Source of the DNA: DATBMY01 sp036554605
GTDB taxonomy: Bacteria; Acidobacteriota; Blastocatellia; UBA7656
DNA length: 15,910 nt
Reading direction: 5' to 3'
NCBI GenBank assembly: GCA_036554605.1
Contig: DATBMY010000005.1
Location: 1-15,910, forward strand
Shown: in pieces, positions 9,499 through 15,910 of the stretch
Layout: each line of letters begins with the position of its first letter
Position numbering within the stretch: the first letter of the stretch is position 1
Translations under genes and position numbers: made by a program
The notes under the pieces: model-generated
The model's input: the letters and a program-made list of their open reading frames with translations, nothing else
Told to the model about the DNA's origin: nothing
Database searches by the model: none

Positions 9499-10194
9499 AT
9501 GGCTAAACACATTGGTATTGTTGCAGTGAGTTACGAGGGCGCGGCGCTCTGCTACCAGTCTATTTGCGCCGAGGCCGCCGCCGTCATGGGAGAGCATCAT
9601 CATCCGGAGATCACGATGCATACTTTCCCGCTGGCAGATTATTTGCGCTTCGTCTCCAGGCTGGATTGGGAAGGAGTCGCGGGGTTATTGCTCAAATCGG
9701 TCGAGAAGGTCGCGCGCGCCGGCGCCGATTTTGCCATCTGCCCTGCCAATACGGCACACGAAGCATTCAAGTTTATGAGGCCGCGCTCCCCCATCCCGTG
9801 GCTTCATATCGTGGAGGTTGTGGCTGAGGCTGCCGCGAGCCAGGGGTTGTCGAGGCTTGGCATTCTCGGGACCAGATTCTTGATGGAAGGTACTATTTAT
9901 CGGGAAGTGCTATCGGATCGTGGCATTGAGGCGGTGACCCCGGAAGCTCAACAGAGGGAGAGGATCAATACCCTTATCTTCGATGAACTGGTTAAGGGCA
10001 CCCTGAAGAGTTCTACAAGAGAGTATTTTCGTGCTCTTGTTGCGGACCTTGCCAATACAGGTTGCGAAGGGGTGGTCATGGGGTGTACGGAGATTCCTCT
10101 TATTCTAAAACCAGATGACGTTGAAGTCCCTCTTTTGGACTCAACAAGACTTCTTTCGAAGGCAGCTTTGGAAGAGGCCCTCGGCAAGGCATAA
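9499..10194 (+). CDS. Aspartate/glutamate racemase family protein
   Basis: 231 residues, the normal size. The two cysteines of the cofactor-independent racemase mechanism are both present: Cys81 in ICPANTAHEAF and Cys196 in MGCTEIPLIL. The amino-acid substrate (Asp, Glu or a broad-specificity set) cannot be decided from sequence. ATG 9499 has only a weak AAGAG site 5 bases away. A 198-base gap separates it from the lipid genes and it converges on mddA, so it is probably its own unit. GC falls along the gene, from about 62-65% in lines counted near the 5' end to 45-52% near the 3' end, suggesting a mosaic or recently acquired 3' half. Confidence 0.88.
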   Translation: MAKHIGIVAVSYEGAALCYQSICAEAAAVMGEHHHPEITMHTFPLADYLRFVSRLDWEGVAGLLLKSVEKVARAGADFAICPANTAHEAFKFMRPRSPIPWLHIVEVVAEAAASQGLSRLGILGTRFLMEGTIYREVLSDRGIEAVTPEAQQRERINTLIFDELVKGTLKSSTREYFRALVADLANTGCEGVVMGCTEIPLILKPDDVEVPLLDSTRLLSKAALEEALGKA

Positions 10195-10317
10195 CAACCC
10201 GCTGAACCCGGGATAAACGCATAGAATTGGTAAAAGCCATCTACTGAAAACATGAGCGCGATTAAGTCGCCCCGTGCGGATTGCGAATAGTTAACTACCT
10301 GACCGGCTGTTCGCGGC

Positions 10318-11094
10318 TCAGGCATTAGATTTTTTGGCTATTGCGTATTCCCGGTCGGAGCCGCGCTTGCGGGTGAATGGTATGAGCATAGGCACGGCCC
10401 GGCGGTACTCTTCGTAATCGCCACCGTGCTCGCGTACCAGGTCTCGCTCTTCGAACTGAATTGCCAGCAGGATGTATAGGGTCGTAGCGATCGAGAAGAG
10501 CAGGTGCGCGAGCGTCATCACCGGCGTCATCCAGAATGCGAATAGCCAGCCGACGTAGAGCGGGTGTCGCACCAGCCGGTATGGTCCCGGGGTCGCGAAC
10601 CGCAGGGTGTTATAAGGCCGGTTTAGCAGGTATAACCAGACCTGACGCAGGCCGAACAGGTCGAAGTGGTTGATGAGAAACGTAGAGACCAGCACCAGCC
10701 CCCAACCGAAAGCGAACAACGCCCGCAGCACGACCTGCCCGGCGGGGTCTTCGACCGACCAGATTATGACGCCCAGTGGCCGCCACTGCGTAAACAAGAG
10801 GATGAGCGCGAGACTTGAGAAGAGGACGTAAGTGGAGCGTTCCACGGCCTTCGGCACTATACGGGTCCACCACTGCTTGAACCACTTGCGCGCCATGACG
10901 CTATGCTGCACCGCGAAGAGCGCCAGCAGCCCGGCGTCAATCGCAAAGCTCACTGCCAGAGGTCCGCTCGCGGCACCGTCCAGGGTCCTCGGGACGCCGA
11001 AGTTTCCGATGAAACAGACGGCATACAGGAAGGTTCCCAGAAAGATCAGGTAGCTGAGACTTCCGTAGGCAAAGAATAGTATTCGCTTTAGCAT
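10318..11094 (-). CDS. mddA: Methanethiol S-methyltransferase (MddA-type integral membrane methyltransferase)
   Basis: 258 residues. The start ATG at 11094 on the minus strand is chosen because GGAGA lies 7 bases upstream; a longer reading frame reaches 11196 but adds only an unlikely polar extension. MddA methylates methanethiol with S-adenosylmethionine to dimethyl sulfide. Visible features are about five hydrophobic segments (near 8-30, 47-64, 88-105, 122-142 and 183-212), FAVQHSVMAR at 60-69, WWTRIVPKAVERSTY at 75-89, HFDLFGLRQVW at 143-153, RLVRHPLY at 173-180 and FEERDL at 214-219. The RHPLY and EERDL pair is the methyl-donor-binding signature of the isoprenylcysteine-methyltransferase/NnrU superfamily; the rest matches MddA as I remember it. 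It lies downstream of the small NHNQT peptide gene and diverges from a hydrolase-LuxR regulator. Confidence 0.85.
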   Translation of the reverse strand: MLKRILFFAYGSLSYLIFLGTFLYAVCFIGNFGVPRTLDGAASGPLAVSFAIDAGLLALFAVQHSVMARKWFKQWWTRIVPKAVERSTYVLFSSLALILLFTQWRPLGVIIWSVEDPAGQVVLRALFAFGWGLVLVSTFLINHFDLFGLRQVWLYLLNRPYNTLRFATPGPYRLVRHPLYVGWLFAFWMTPVMTLAHLLFSIATTLYILLAIQFEERDLVREHGGDYEEYRRAVPMLIPFTRKRGSDREYAIAKKSNA

Positions 11095-11492
11095 GATAAT
11101 GTCTCCATTACTTCGGGAAGAGGGATGGTCGAGGCGCAGGTTGCGCCCTGCTATGAATAAAACTAAAGGTCCTCCCTTCGCTTCCCTCTTCATCAAGCTT
11201 TTTGTACGGGTTCATCTGGCTGCTTCACGCCCGCCCGTGTCTCTACCGCGCGAGCGTCTGGTTGTGGTTCGCGGTAATCTTGCCTGCTTGCACATTTGAC
11301 TTGATTCTCATGCTCACCTCTCCTTTCCTTGTTTCCAGCTCTCGCGAAAGCATCGAGAGATCCTTTCTGCCGTCGAATATGATGGGGCTTTAGGCGCGGC
11401 CGCGCTATGGGAGTTTCGTCCTGGTTTGGGTATACTTCGGGGCGTCTGCCGGGACATTTGTCCCGTTCGGGCGAGGAAAGTGACGTTTGATC
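11095..11492. other. Divergent intergenic region between mddA and the regulator
   Basis: 398 bases. It holds one small minus-strand gene (11243-11311) and presumably the promoters of mddA and the regulator. TTGACT at 11296-11301 on the plus strand could be a -35 box, but no fitting -10 follows. A 6-bp hairpin (11339-11344 with 11354-11359) is too weak to interpret. I see no terminator or riboswitch. Confidence 0.5.
11243..11311 (-). CDS. Micro-peptide (22 residues) with NHNQT motif; function unknown
   Basis: Minus-strand ATG at 11311 follows AGGAGAGGTG (11324-11315), one of the strongest ribosome binding sites in the window, with the AGGAG core 8 bases away. The 22-residue product starts MRIKSNVQAG, ends in ANHNQTLAR, and stops at TAG (11243). 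From memory, a V-K-A-G block followed by NHNQT recurs in short bacterial peptides of unknown function, often as tandem repeats; I cannot verify this here. The next reading frame after the stop encodes VETRAGVKQPDEPVQKA (ending at 11193), which looks like a degenerate second repeat, so a frameshift or decay is possible. It is 148 bases upstream of mddA on the same strand and may be in its leader. I assign no function. Confidence 0.5.
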   Translation of the reverse strand: MRIKSNVQAGKITANHNQTLAR

Positions 11493-12566
11493 ATGAAGAG
11501 GGTTGGCCAGCGAATTCGGTATGTGCGCACCGGGGACGGGGTCCAGCTCGCCTGGGCCGAGGCGGGCACGGGGCCCGTGCTGGTCAAGGCCGCGAACTGG
11601 CTGACGCACCTCGATTACGAATGGGAGAGCCCGGTCTGGCGCCACTGGATTCGCTTTTTCAGCAGCCACTTTCGCTTCGTGCGGCACGATGAACGAGGGT
11701 GCGGGATGACCGACTGGAATGTCGGCGACCTATCGTTCGAGCGCTGGGCCGAGGATTTGGAGGCGGTGATCACGGCTGCCGATTTGCGGGAGCCGCTAGC
11801 CCTGCTGGGCATTTCTCAGGGCGCGGCCTCGTGCGTAGCCTATGCCGTAAAATACCCGGAGCGTGTTTCGCACCTTCTGCTCTATGGCGCTTACGCCCGG
11901 GGTACGTACCGCCGTGGCGAGCCGGACAAAGAGCGATTGTACCGGGCGCTTATCGATCTCGTTCGTCTCAGGTGGGGAAACGACAACCCCGCCTTTCGGC
12001 AGGTATTCACCTCACGGTTTATCCCCGGGGCGACCGACGAGCAGATAGGATGGTTCAACGATCTCTGCCGCAAGACTACCTCGCCAGAGAATGCGGCTCG
12101 CCTCCTTGAGGCGCGGGCTATGATCGATATCACCGACCTGATTGGAGAGGTCCGCGTGCCGACCCTGGTGCTGCACTCGCGCGACGACGACGTGATACCG
12201 ATTTCAGAAGGGCACATTCTCGCCGCCGGGATTCCGGGCGCTCAATTCATCGAGCTGGAGTCGAAGAACCACGTTCTACTTGAGAACGAACCGGCATGGG
12301 AGCGCTTCCGCGAGGAGGTGCTGGAATTCATGGGGCTTAAGGGTTCGAGCCATAGCGAGGACCCCGCTTTTGCCTCTCTCTCTCCGCGCGAGCGAGAGGT
12401 GCTGGCGCTGATTGCCGAAGGGCTGGGCAATGCGGAGATTGCGGAGCGCCTCACGATAAGCGAAAAGACTGTTCGCAATCACGTGTCAAATCTCTTCGAC
12501 AAGCTCGGCGTGTGGACGCGAGCCCAGGCAATAGTCTTTGCCCACGACCGCGGCTTCCGGGGCTGA
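11493..12566 (+). CDS. Alpha/beta-hydrolase fused to a LuxR-type DNA-binding domain
   Basis: 357 residues from ATG 11493. GAGGA at 11473-11477 is 15 bases from this ATG but 9 from an in-frame TTG at 11487, so the start could be two codons earlier. Residues 1-280 are an alpha/beta-hydrolase: nucleophile elbow GISQGA with Ser108, acid in LHSRDDDVIP (Asp231-233) and His260 in KNHVLLE, so the triad is intact. Residues 296-357 are a LuxR/GerE helix-turn-helix (LSPREREVLALIAEG, then AEIAERLTISEKTVRNHVSNLFDKLG). There is no receiver domain, so it appears to be a one-component regulator that may sense or hydrolyse a small ester, lactone or similar ligand. It diverges from the peptide and mddA, its likeliest targets by position. 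Which ligand it sees, and whether it is still an enzyme, is unknown. Confidence 0.88.
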   Translation: MKRVGQRIRYVRTGDGVQLAWAEAGTGPVLVKAANWLTHLDYEWESPVWRHWIRFFSSHFRFVRHDERGCGMTDWNVGDLSFERWAEDLEAVITAADLREPLALLGISQGAASCVAYAVKYPERVSHLLLYGAYARGTYRRGEPDKERLYRALIDLVRLRWGNDNPAFRQVFTSRFIPGATDEQIGWFNDLCRKTTSPENAARLLEARAMIDITDLIGEVRVPTLVLHSRDDDVIPISEGHILAAGIPGAQFIELESKNHVLLENEPAWERFREEVLEFMGLKGSSHSEDPAFASLSPREREVLALIAEGLGNAEIAERLTISEKTVRNHVSNLFDKLGVWTRAQAIVFAHDRGFRG

Positions 12567-12619
12567 GCGCCACCCATAAACCCGTCTGGATGGACAGCAC
12601 AGCAAGATAAAGGAGTGAA

Positions 12620-12692
12620 GTCAGTACCGTATGCCTTAGCGGGTAGATATTTGGCGCAGTAATACCCGCCCGCTAAGGCATGCGGTACTGAC
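12620..12692. repeat. REPIN/MITE-like inverted repeat with 24-bp arms
   Basis: The arms at 12620-12643 and 12669-12692 are complementary over 24 positions with one G-T wobble, around a 25-base loop. Complementarity ends sharply on both sides. GTCAGTACCG opens the left arm and CGGTACTGAC closes the right. The loop end TACCCG can also pair with the inner CGGGTA of the left arm, giving an alternative fold. No T-run follows, so a simple terminator is unlikely. The form fits two inverted REP units mobilised in trans by a RAYT-type transposase. It lies between the regulator stop (12566) and the converging ferritin-like gene; the rest of the 214-base gap shows nothing recognisable. Confidence 0.65.
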
Positions 12693-12780
12693 AAAGTGTG
12701 CCCCACGATCTACATCCTGGTGTGCCGCTCATATAGTGTTTTATAGAAGCATGGCTTTCGCGTTCCGCCGCGCGCGAGTG

Positions 12781-13515
12781 TCAGGCATCTTCGAGGGCCT
12801 GCACGGTTATTCTCCTTTTGAAGCATTTCGAGAATTCCGACCAGCAGGCAACCCAAAACTCGGAGAAATCGTAACCGCCTCTTTCCAGCACCCTCTTATG
12901 GTTCAGAAATACAACTATAATCGTGCCGAGGAAAAGGAACTGATGGAGAAATGCCGTACTATTTTTTACAAGTGCCGGCCTGGTATCCCGAATGGAGTTG
13001 ATCATCTCCGACTCGTATCTCACATGCTCAACTTCATCGGCCAGTATCTTGTCACATATGCTTTTTAGCAGCTTTGAATTCGTGGCCTTCTTCAAAGCTC
13101 TATAATAAACCAGCGAGATTATCTCGGCCGTTATCAAAACAGTTATCGTTGTCTCATAACCAACGTTCTTTCTCAGCCTTCTGAAAACCGCATCTGTCCA
13201 ATTCTTTCTTATGGGCTCAATTCCATGTGTATCCATGAATCTCTTTAATAAGAGCGCATGGTTTTGCTCCTCGCCTATGAAGAGCTTCGTTATACGGACC
13301 AGATCCTCATCGCCGGACTTTTGGGCATATAGACCGGCGGATTTCAGCAGCCCCTTGCCTTCGGAGTATTCCCCGAGTTGGAACGCGGCGATTGAATCCT
13401 TGATACAACTTCTCTCATGCTCGGTTAAGCTATCCTCTATATCCCAAGGAATGTCGCCGGTATTAGAACTGTTGTTTGAAAAGTAAGCATACCAGTGCTT
13501 TAGTGAATCCAGCAT
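12781..13515 (-). CDS. Ferritin-like di-iron carboxylate protein
   Basis: 244 residues from minus-strand ATG 13515, preceded by GAAAGGGG with 5 bases between. The di-iron ligand pattern is complete: Glu49 or Glu52 in LGEYSEGK, ExxH at Glu83-His86 (GEEQNH), Glu131 in ITAEIISL, and ExxH at Glu161-His164 (ADEVEH), each about 30 residues apart as in four-helix ferritin-like folds. The hydrophobic stretch 189-205 (FLHQFLFLGTIIVVFLN) may pack in the bundle or touch the membrane. The exact family is not recognised; oxygenase, COQ7-like hydroxylase and iron handling are all possible. GC in two 60-base lines counted inside the gene is about 43%, far below its neighbours, suggesting recent acquisition. 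It follows the histidine kinase on the same strand after 160 bases that show no promoter I trust. Confidence 0.75.
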   Translation of the reverse strand: MLDSLKHWYAYFSNNSSNTGDIPWDIEDSLTEHERSCIKDSIAAFQLGEYSEGKGLLKSAGLYAQKSGDEDLVRITKLFIGEEQNHALLLKRFMDTHGIEPIRKNWTDAVFRRLRKNVGYETTITVLITAEIISLVYYRALKKATNSKLLKSICDKILADEVEHVRYESEMINSIRDTRPALVKNSTAFLHQFLFLGTIIVVFLNHKRVLERGGYDFSEFWVACWSEFSKCFKRRITVQALEDA

Positions 13516-13675
13516 ATGTACCCCTTTCAATATGAAGTGAGTCGCGCATACAAAGCAAAACGAGAAAGCTGCGCTCTCTTGGATGCGCTAAGCTGGATAC
13601 GGTTGCTTTCGTCTGAGGCTGGCAACGCGCATCATCCGCGATCAGCTCAACGGCCCTTCGAATTCGACAGGTGGA

Positions 13676-15910
13676 TTACGAGAGGTGGGGAGGAGATTGT
13701 CCTTTATCAGGTTTACCAGTCCTTCTGGCCAGGCTCTCTATTACTGTAATAAGCTCATTCATCTCAACCGGCTTGGCGACATGCGCATCAAACCCGGCCC
13801 GCAATGCCCGCAGGCGGTCTTCTACCCGGGCGTGTGCCGTCAATGCTATTGCGGGCAACCTGCCCTGCGCTTGAGCAAAGGAGCGCACTCTCTGAATCAG
13901 GTAATAGCCATCCTCTCCAGGCATCTCGATGTCTGAGATCATCAAGTCAGGCTTCCATTCCTCGATCTCCCGCAACGCTTCTCTAACCGATTGTGCGGCC
14001 CTTACCTCGGCGCCACACCGCTCAAGCATGAGTTTGAGCAACTCGCGAGCGTCCGGCTCGTCTTCTACCGTCAACAATCTCATACCCAGAAGCGACTGGG
14101 GAGAGTCGAGCACCGGGCTCAGACTCAAGGACCGGTCTCTCCCTTGCATTTGATTCATCTGGGTTGAGGCAGTCGCATGAACTATCATCAGAGGAAACAT
14201 TACCGTGAAAGTCGCCCCTTCACCTACGCCGCGACTCGAAGCCGCCACTGTGCCGCCGTGCAATTCAACCAGGTGACGGACAATCGCCAGCCCGAGGCCA
14301 AGCCCGCCATGCGCGCGAGTAAAGCCGGCGTCCGCCTGCCGGAAACGCTCGAAGGCGTGAGGCAGAAACTCCGGGCTGATCCCCTGCCCGTTATCGCTTA
14401 CGGTAACTTCTACTTGAGAGTTACGCCGCCGCAGATGAACCTGCACCCGCCCCTGCCTGGGAGTGAATTTCACGGCGTTCGATAACAGGTTCCATATGAT
14501 CTGCTGTAATCGCTCGGGGTCGCCCGCGACAGGCCCCGCGCCGGAATCCGCAACGACATGGAGGCCTATCTCCTTAGCATTTGCCGCCGGGCGGACCACC
14601 TCTACCGCCGCTTCAATTACCGGCGCTAGATTCACCGGTTGAATATTAAGGCGCAGCCTTCCGCTCACGATTCTGGATATATCCAACAGGTCTTCGATGA
14701 GCCTGGCCTGTGACCTCGCGTTCCGCTCGATGGTCTCCATAGCTCTGGCCGCGAGTTCCTCATCCACCCTGCCGGTTCTCAGTAGTCCCGACCAGCCGAT
14801 TATCGCATTGAGCGGCGTGCGCAACTCATGTGAAACCACGGCCAGGAATTCGTCTTTGGCCCGGCTTGCCGCCTCGGCCTGCTCGCGCAATCTCGCCTGT
14901 TCTTCGTATAACTCGGCGGAGCCTATGGCCGCCGCCGCGAGGTTTGCCAGCGCCTGGGCGACGCGCACCGCTGTTTCGTCAAAGCGGTGTGGTGTCTTGT
15001 AATAAAAGCCTATCGTGCCGACGTTCTCTCCGGTGATGTTCAAAGGCACAACCAGGAGAGATTTGATCCCTTCGCTCAGGTATGCTTCTTGTCTTAGCTG
15101 TAGCCTCGGTTCTTTAGTCACGTCTTCGGCAGCGATGGGTTCCGTTAAAGCGGGCACAGTCTCCGCCAGTATGGTGCCGGTCTCCTGGGTATATTCTCCT
15201 GATAAGCCCGAGGCAGCCATAAGTTGCCATATACGGTCCTGGGGCTTAAAGCGCCAGACGGCATATCCATCAGCGGCTACCACGCGGTTTGCTATCCCGA
15301 CGATTGTCGGCAATATCGCCTCTACCTGTAAGGAAGAGAGCAGCACCGCTGATGCATCGACAAGTCGCATCAGCTGCTCTTGCGTCATGCGCTGTATCTC
15401 GACCGCCTCTTCGGCGGTGGCTCGCGCAGCCGCCTCACGCTCCAGCACATCCAGGGCGAGTTTTTTCGCCTGCTCAGCTTCTTTGCGCGCCGCCTGCTCG
15501 CGGGCAAACACCTCTTCGCGCTCTCTCTGAATTCGCTTGCGCTCGCGGACCTCTTTACTGAGTTCGTTTATCTTTTGATTGAGCAGCAGGAACTGCGTGC
15601 TGGCCGATCCCTTTGGCTTAAGCCGTAAGAAGATTAAGGCGGCCGAATCCTCGGACCAGGGCTTAATGACTGCCCCCTCACACCGGAATGGCCTCTCAAG
15701 CCCGCCCTCGGACCGCAATGTGAGGGAGCCCAGTACCATCGACCTCGATCCTGAACAGGCTCGCAGGTACTCAAGAAGTGTCTTCCGCGGGGTAGTCACA
15801 AAGTCAGTCAGCAACGCCCCGCGCACTTGCTCCGCGCTTAGACTCAAAAGCTTAGCCGCCGCCGGATTGGCCGCCAGAATTTCACCGCTTGCGGCTACAA
15901 GCATGGAAGC
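13676..15910 (-). CDS. Hybrid sensor histidine kinase/response regulator (N-terminus outside window)
   Basis: The frame remains open at the window end, so the protein continues upstream; numbering here is from the internal Met at 15904. A PAS-like fold (1-95) is followed by a charged coiled coil (about 105-180), a GAF domain (about 184-330), HisKA with phospho-acceptor His359 in VVSHELRTPLN, and HATPase with N-box WNLLSNAVKF (471-480), SDNGQGI and GGLGLGLAI. A C-terminal receiver has Asp658 in ISDIEMPGEDG and Lys711 in VAKPVE. All catalytic residues are in place. It is soluble over the part seen; membrane segments could be upstream. No output-domain regulator is adjacent, so its downstream target is unknown. 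It probably ends its own transcript at 13676, with the ferritin-like gene downstream on the same strand. Confidence 0.93.
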   Translation of the reverse strand, partial: ASMLVAASGEILAANPAAAKLLSLSAEQVRGALLTDFVTTPRKTLLEYLRACSGSRSMVLGSLTLRSEGGLERPFRCEGAVIKPWSEDSAALIFLRLKPKGSASTQFLLLNQKINELSKEVRERKRIQREREEVFAREQAARKEAEQAKKLALDVLEREAAARATAEEAVEIQRMTQEQLMRLVDASAVLLSSLQVEAILPTIVGIANRVVAADGYAVWRFKPQDRIWQLMAASGLSGEYTQETGTILAETVPALTEPIAAEDVTKEPRLQLRQEAYLSEGIKSLLVVPLNITGENVGTIGFYYKTPHRFDETAVRVAQALANLAAAAIGSAELYEEQARLREQAEAASRAKDEFLAVVSHELRTPLNAIIGWSGLLRTGRVDEELAARAMETIERNARSQARLIEDLLDISRIVSGRLRLNIQPVNLAPVIEAAVEVVRPAANAKEIGLHVVADSGAGPVAGDPERLQQIIWNLLSNAVKFTPRQGRVQVHLRRRNSQVEVTVSDNGQGISPEFLPHAFERFRQADAGFTRAHGGLGLGLAIVRHLVELHGGTVAASSRGVGEGATFTVMFPLMIVHATASTQMNQMQGRDRSLSLSPVLDSPQSLLGMRLLTVEDEPDARELLKLMLERCGAEVRAAQSVREALREIEEWKPDLMISDIEMPGEDGYYLIQRVRSFAQAQGRLPAIALTAHARVEDRLRALRAGFDAHVAKPVEMNELITVIESLARRTGKPDKGQSPPHLS

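Noticed and set aside
10280..10320. Imperfect inverted repeat CTGACCG...CGGCTCAG between racemase and mddA, considered as a terminator
   Set aside because: A bulge in the stem and no T-run on either strand; too weak to call.
11339..11359. 6-bp hairpin CTCTCG/CGAGAG in the divergent region
   Set aside because: Short arms occur often by chance in such sequence and nothing links it to a function.
12736..13068. Plus-strand 110-codon frame opposite the ferritin-like gene
   Set aside because: It overlaps the 3' part of the minus-strand gene, whose di-iron motifs are complete.

Overview
The window looks like part of a chromosome from an acidobacterium, perhaps of the Blastocatellia type. The reasons are an Oar-like giant TonB-dependent receptor with the FDQRHRF and NLFNHTNF signatures typical of acidobacterial paralogues, fairly high GC (58-70% in several 60-base lines counted by hand), and the mixture of lipid and sensory genes. 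This assignment rests on protein resemblance from memory, not on a marker gene.

Layout. Positions 1-9300 carry a run of seven plus-strand genes: the C-terminal part of an outer-membrane receptor, a FadD-like acyl-CoA ligase, a phasin-like protein made of exact 48-residue repeats, a GNAT acetyltransferase with a truncated second GNAT half at its N-terminus, an HMG-CoA reductase, a wax ester synthase/diacylglycerol acyltransferase (WS/DGAT) and an intracellular alpha/beta-hydrolase of lipase type. Positions 9499-10194 hold an Asp/Glu-racemase-family gene, which converges on a minus-strand MddA-type methanethiol S-methyltransferase (10318-11094). Between mddA and a plus-strand alpha/beta-hydrolase-LuxR fusion regulator (11493-12566) lies a tiny minus-strand gene (11243-11311) with a very strong ribosome binding site and an NHNQT-containing peptide. 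A 24-bp-armed inverted repeat (12620-12692) follows the regulator. The minus strand then carries a low-GC ferritin-like di-iron protein (12781-13515) and a hybrid histidine kinase that runs off the right end.

How the genes may work together. The block 2175-9300 reads as a neutral-lipid storage locus. The ligase activates fatty acids, WS/DGAT esterifies acyl-CoA to wax ester or triacylglycerol, the phasin-like repeat protein could coat the lipid inclusion, the cytosolic hydrolase could mobilise it, and the GNAT could control the ligase by lysine acetylation. HMG-CoA reductase in this company is unexpected: it either supplies mevalonate/isoprenoid or uses its thioester-to-alcohol chemistry in the lipid pathway. 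This scheme is inference from family knowledge and gene order.

The candidates I rate as most likely to be undescribed are the NHNQT micro-peptide upstream of mddA, the strictly periodic phasin-like protein inside the lipid locus, and the locus itself. I saw no tRNA, rRNA, CRISPR array, insertion sequence or classical U-tract terminator.
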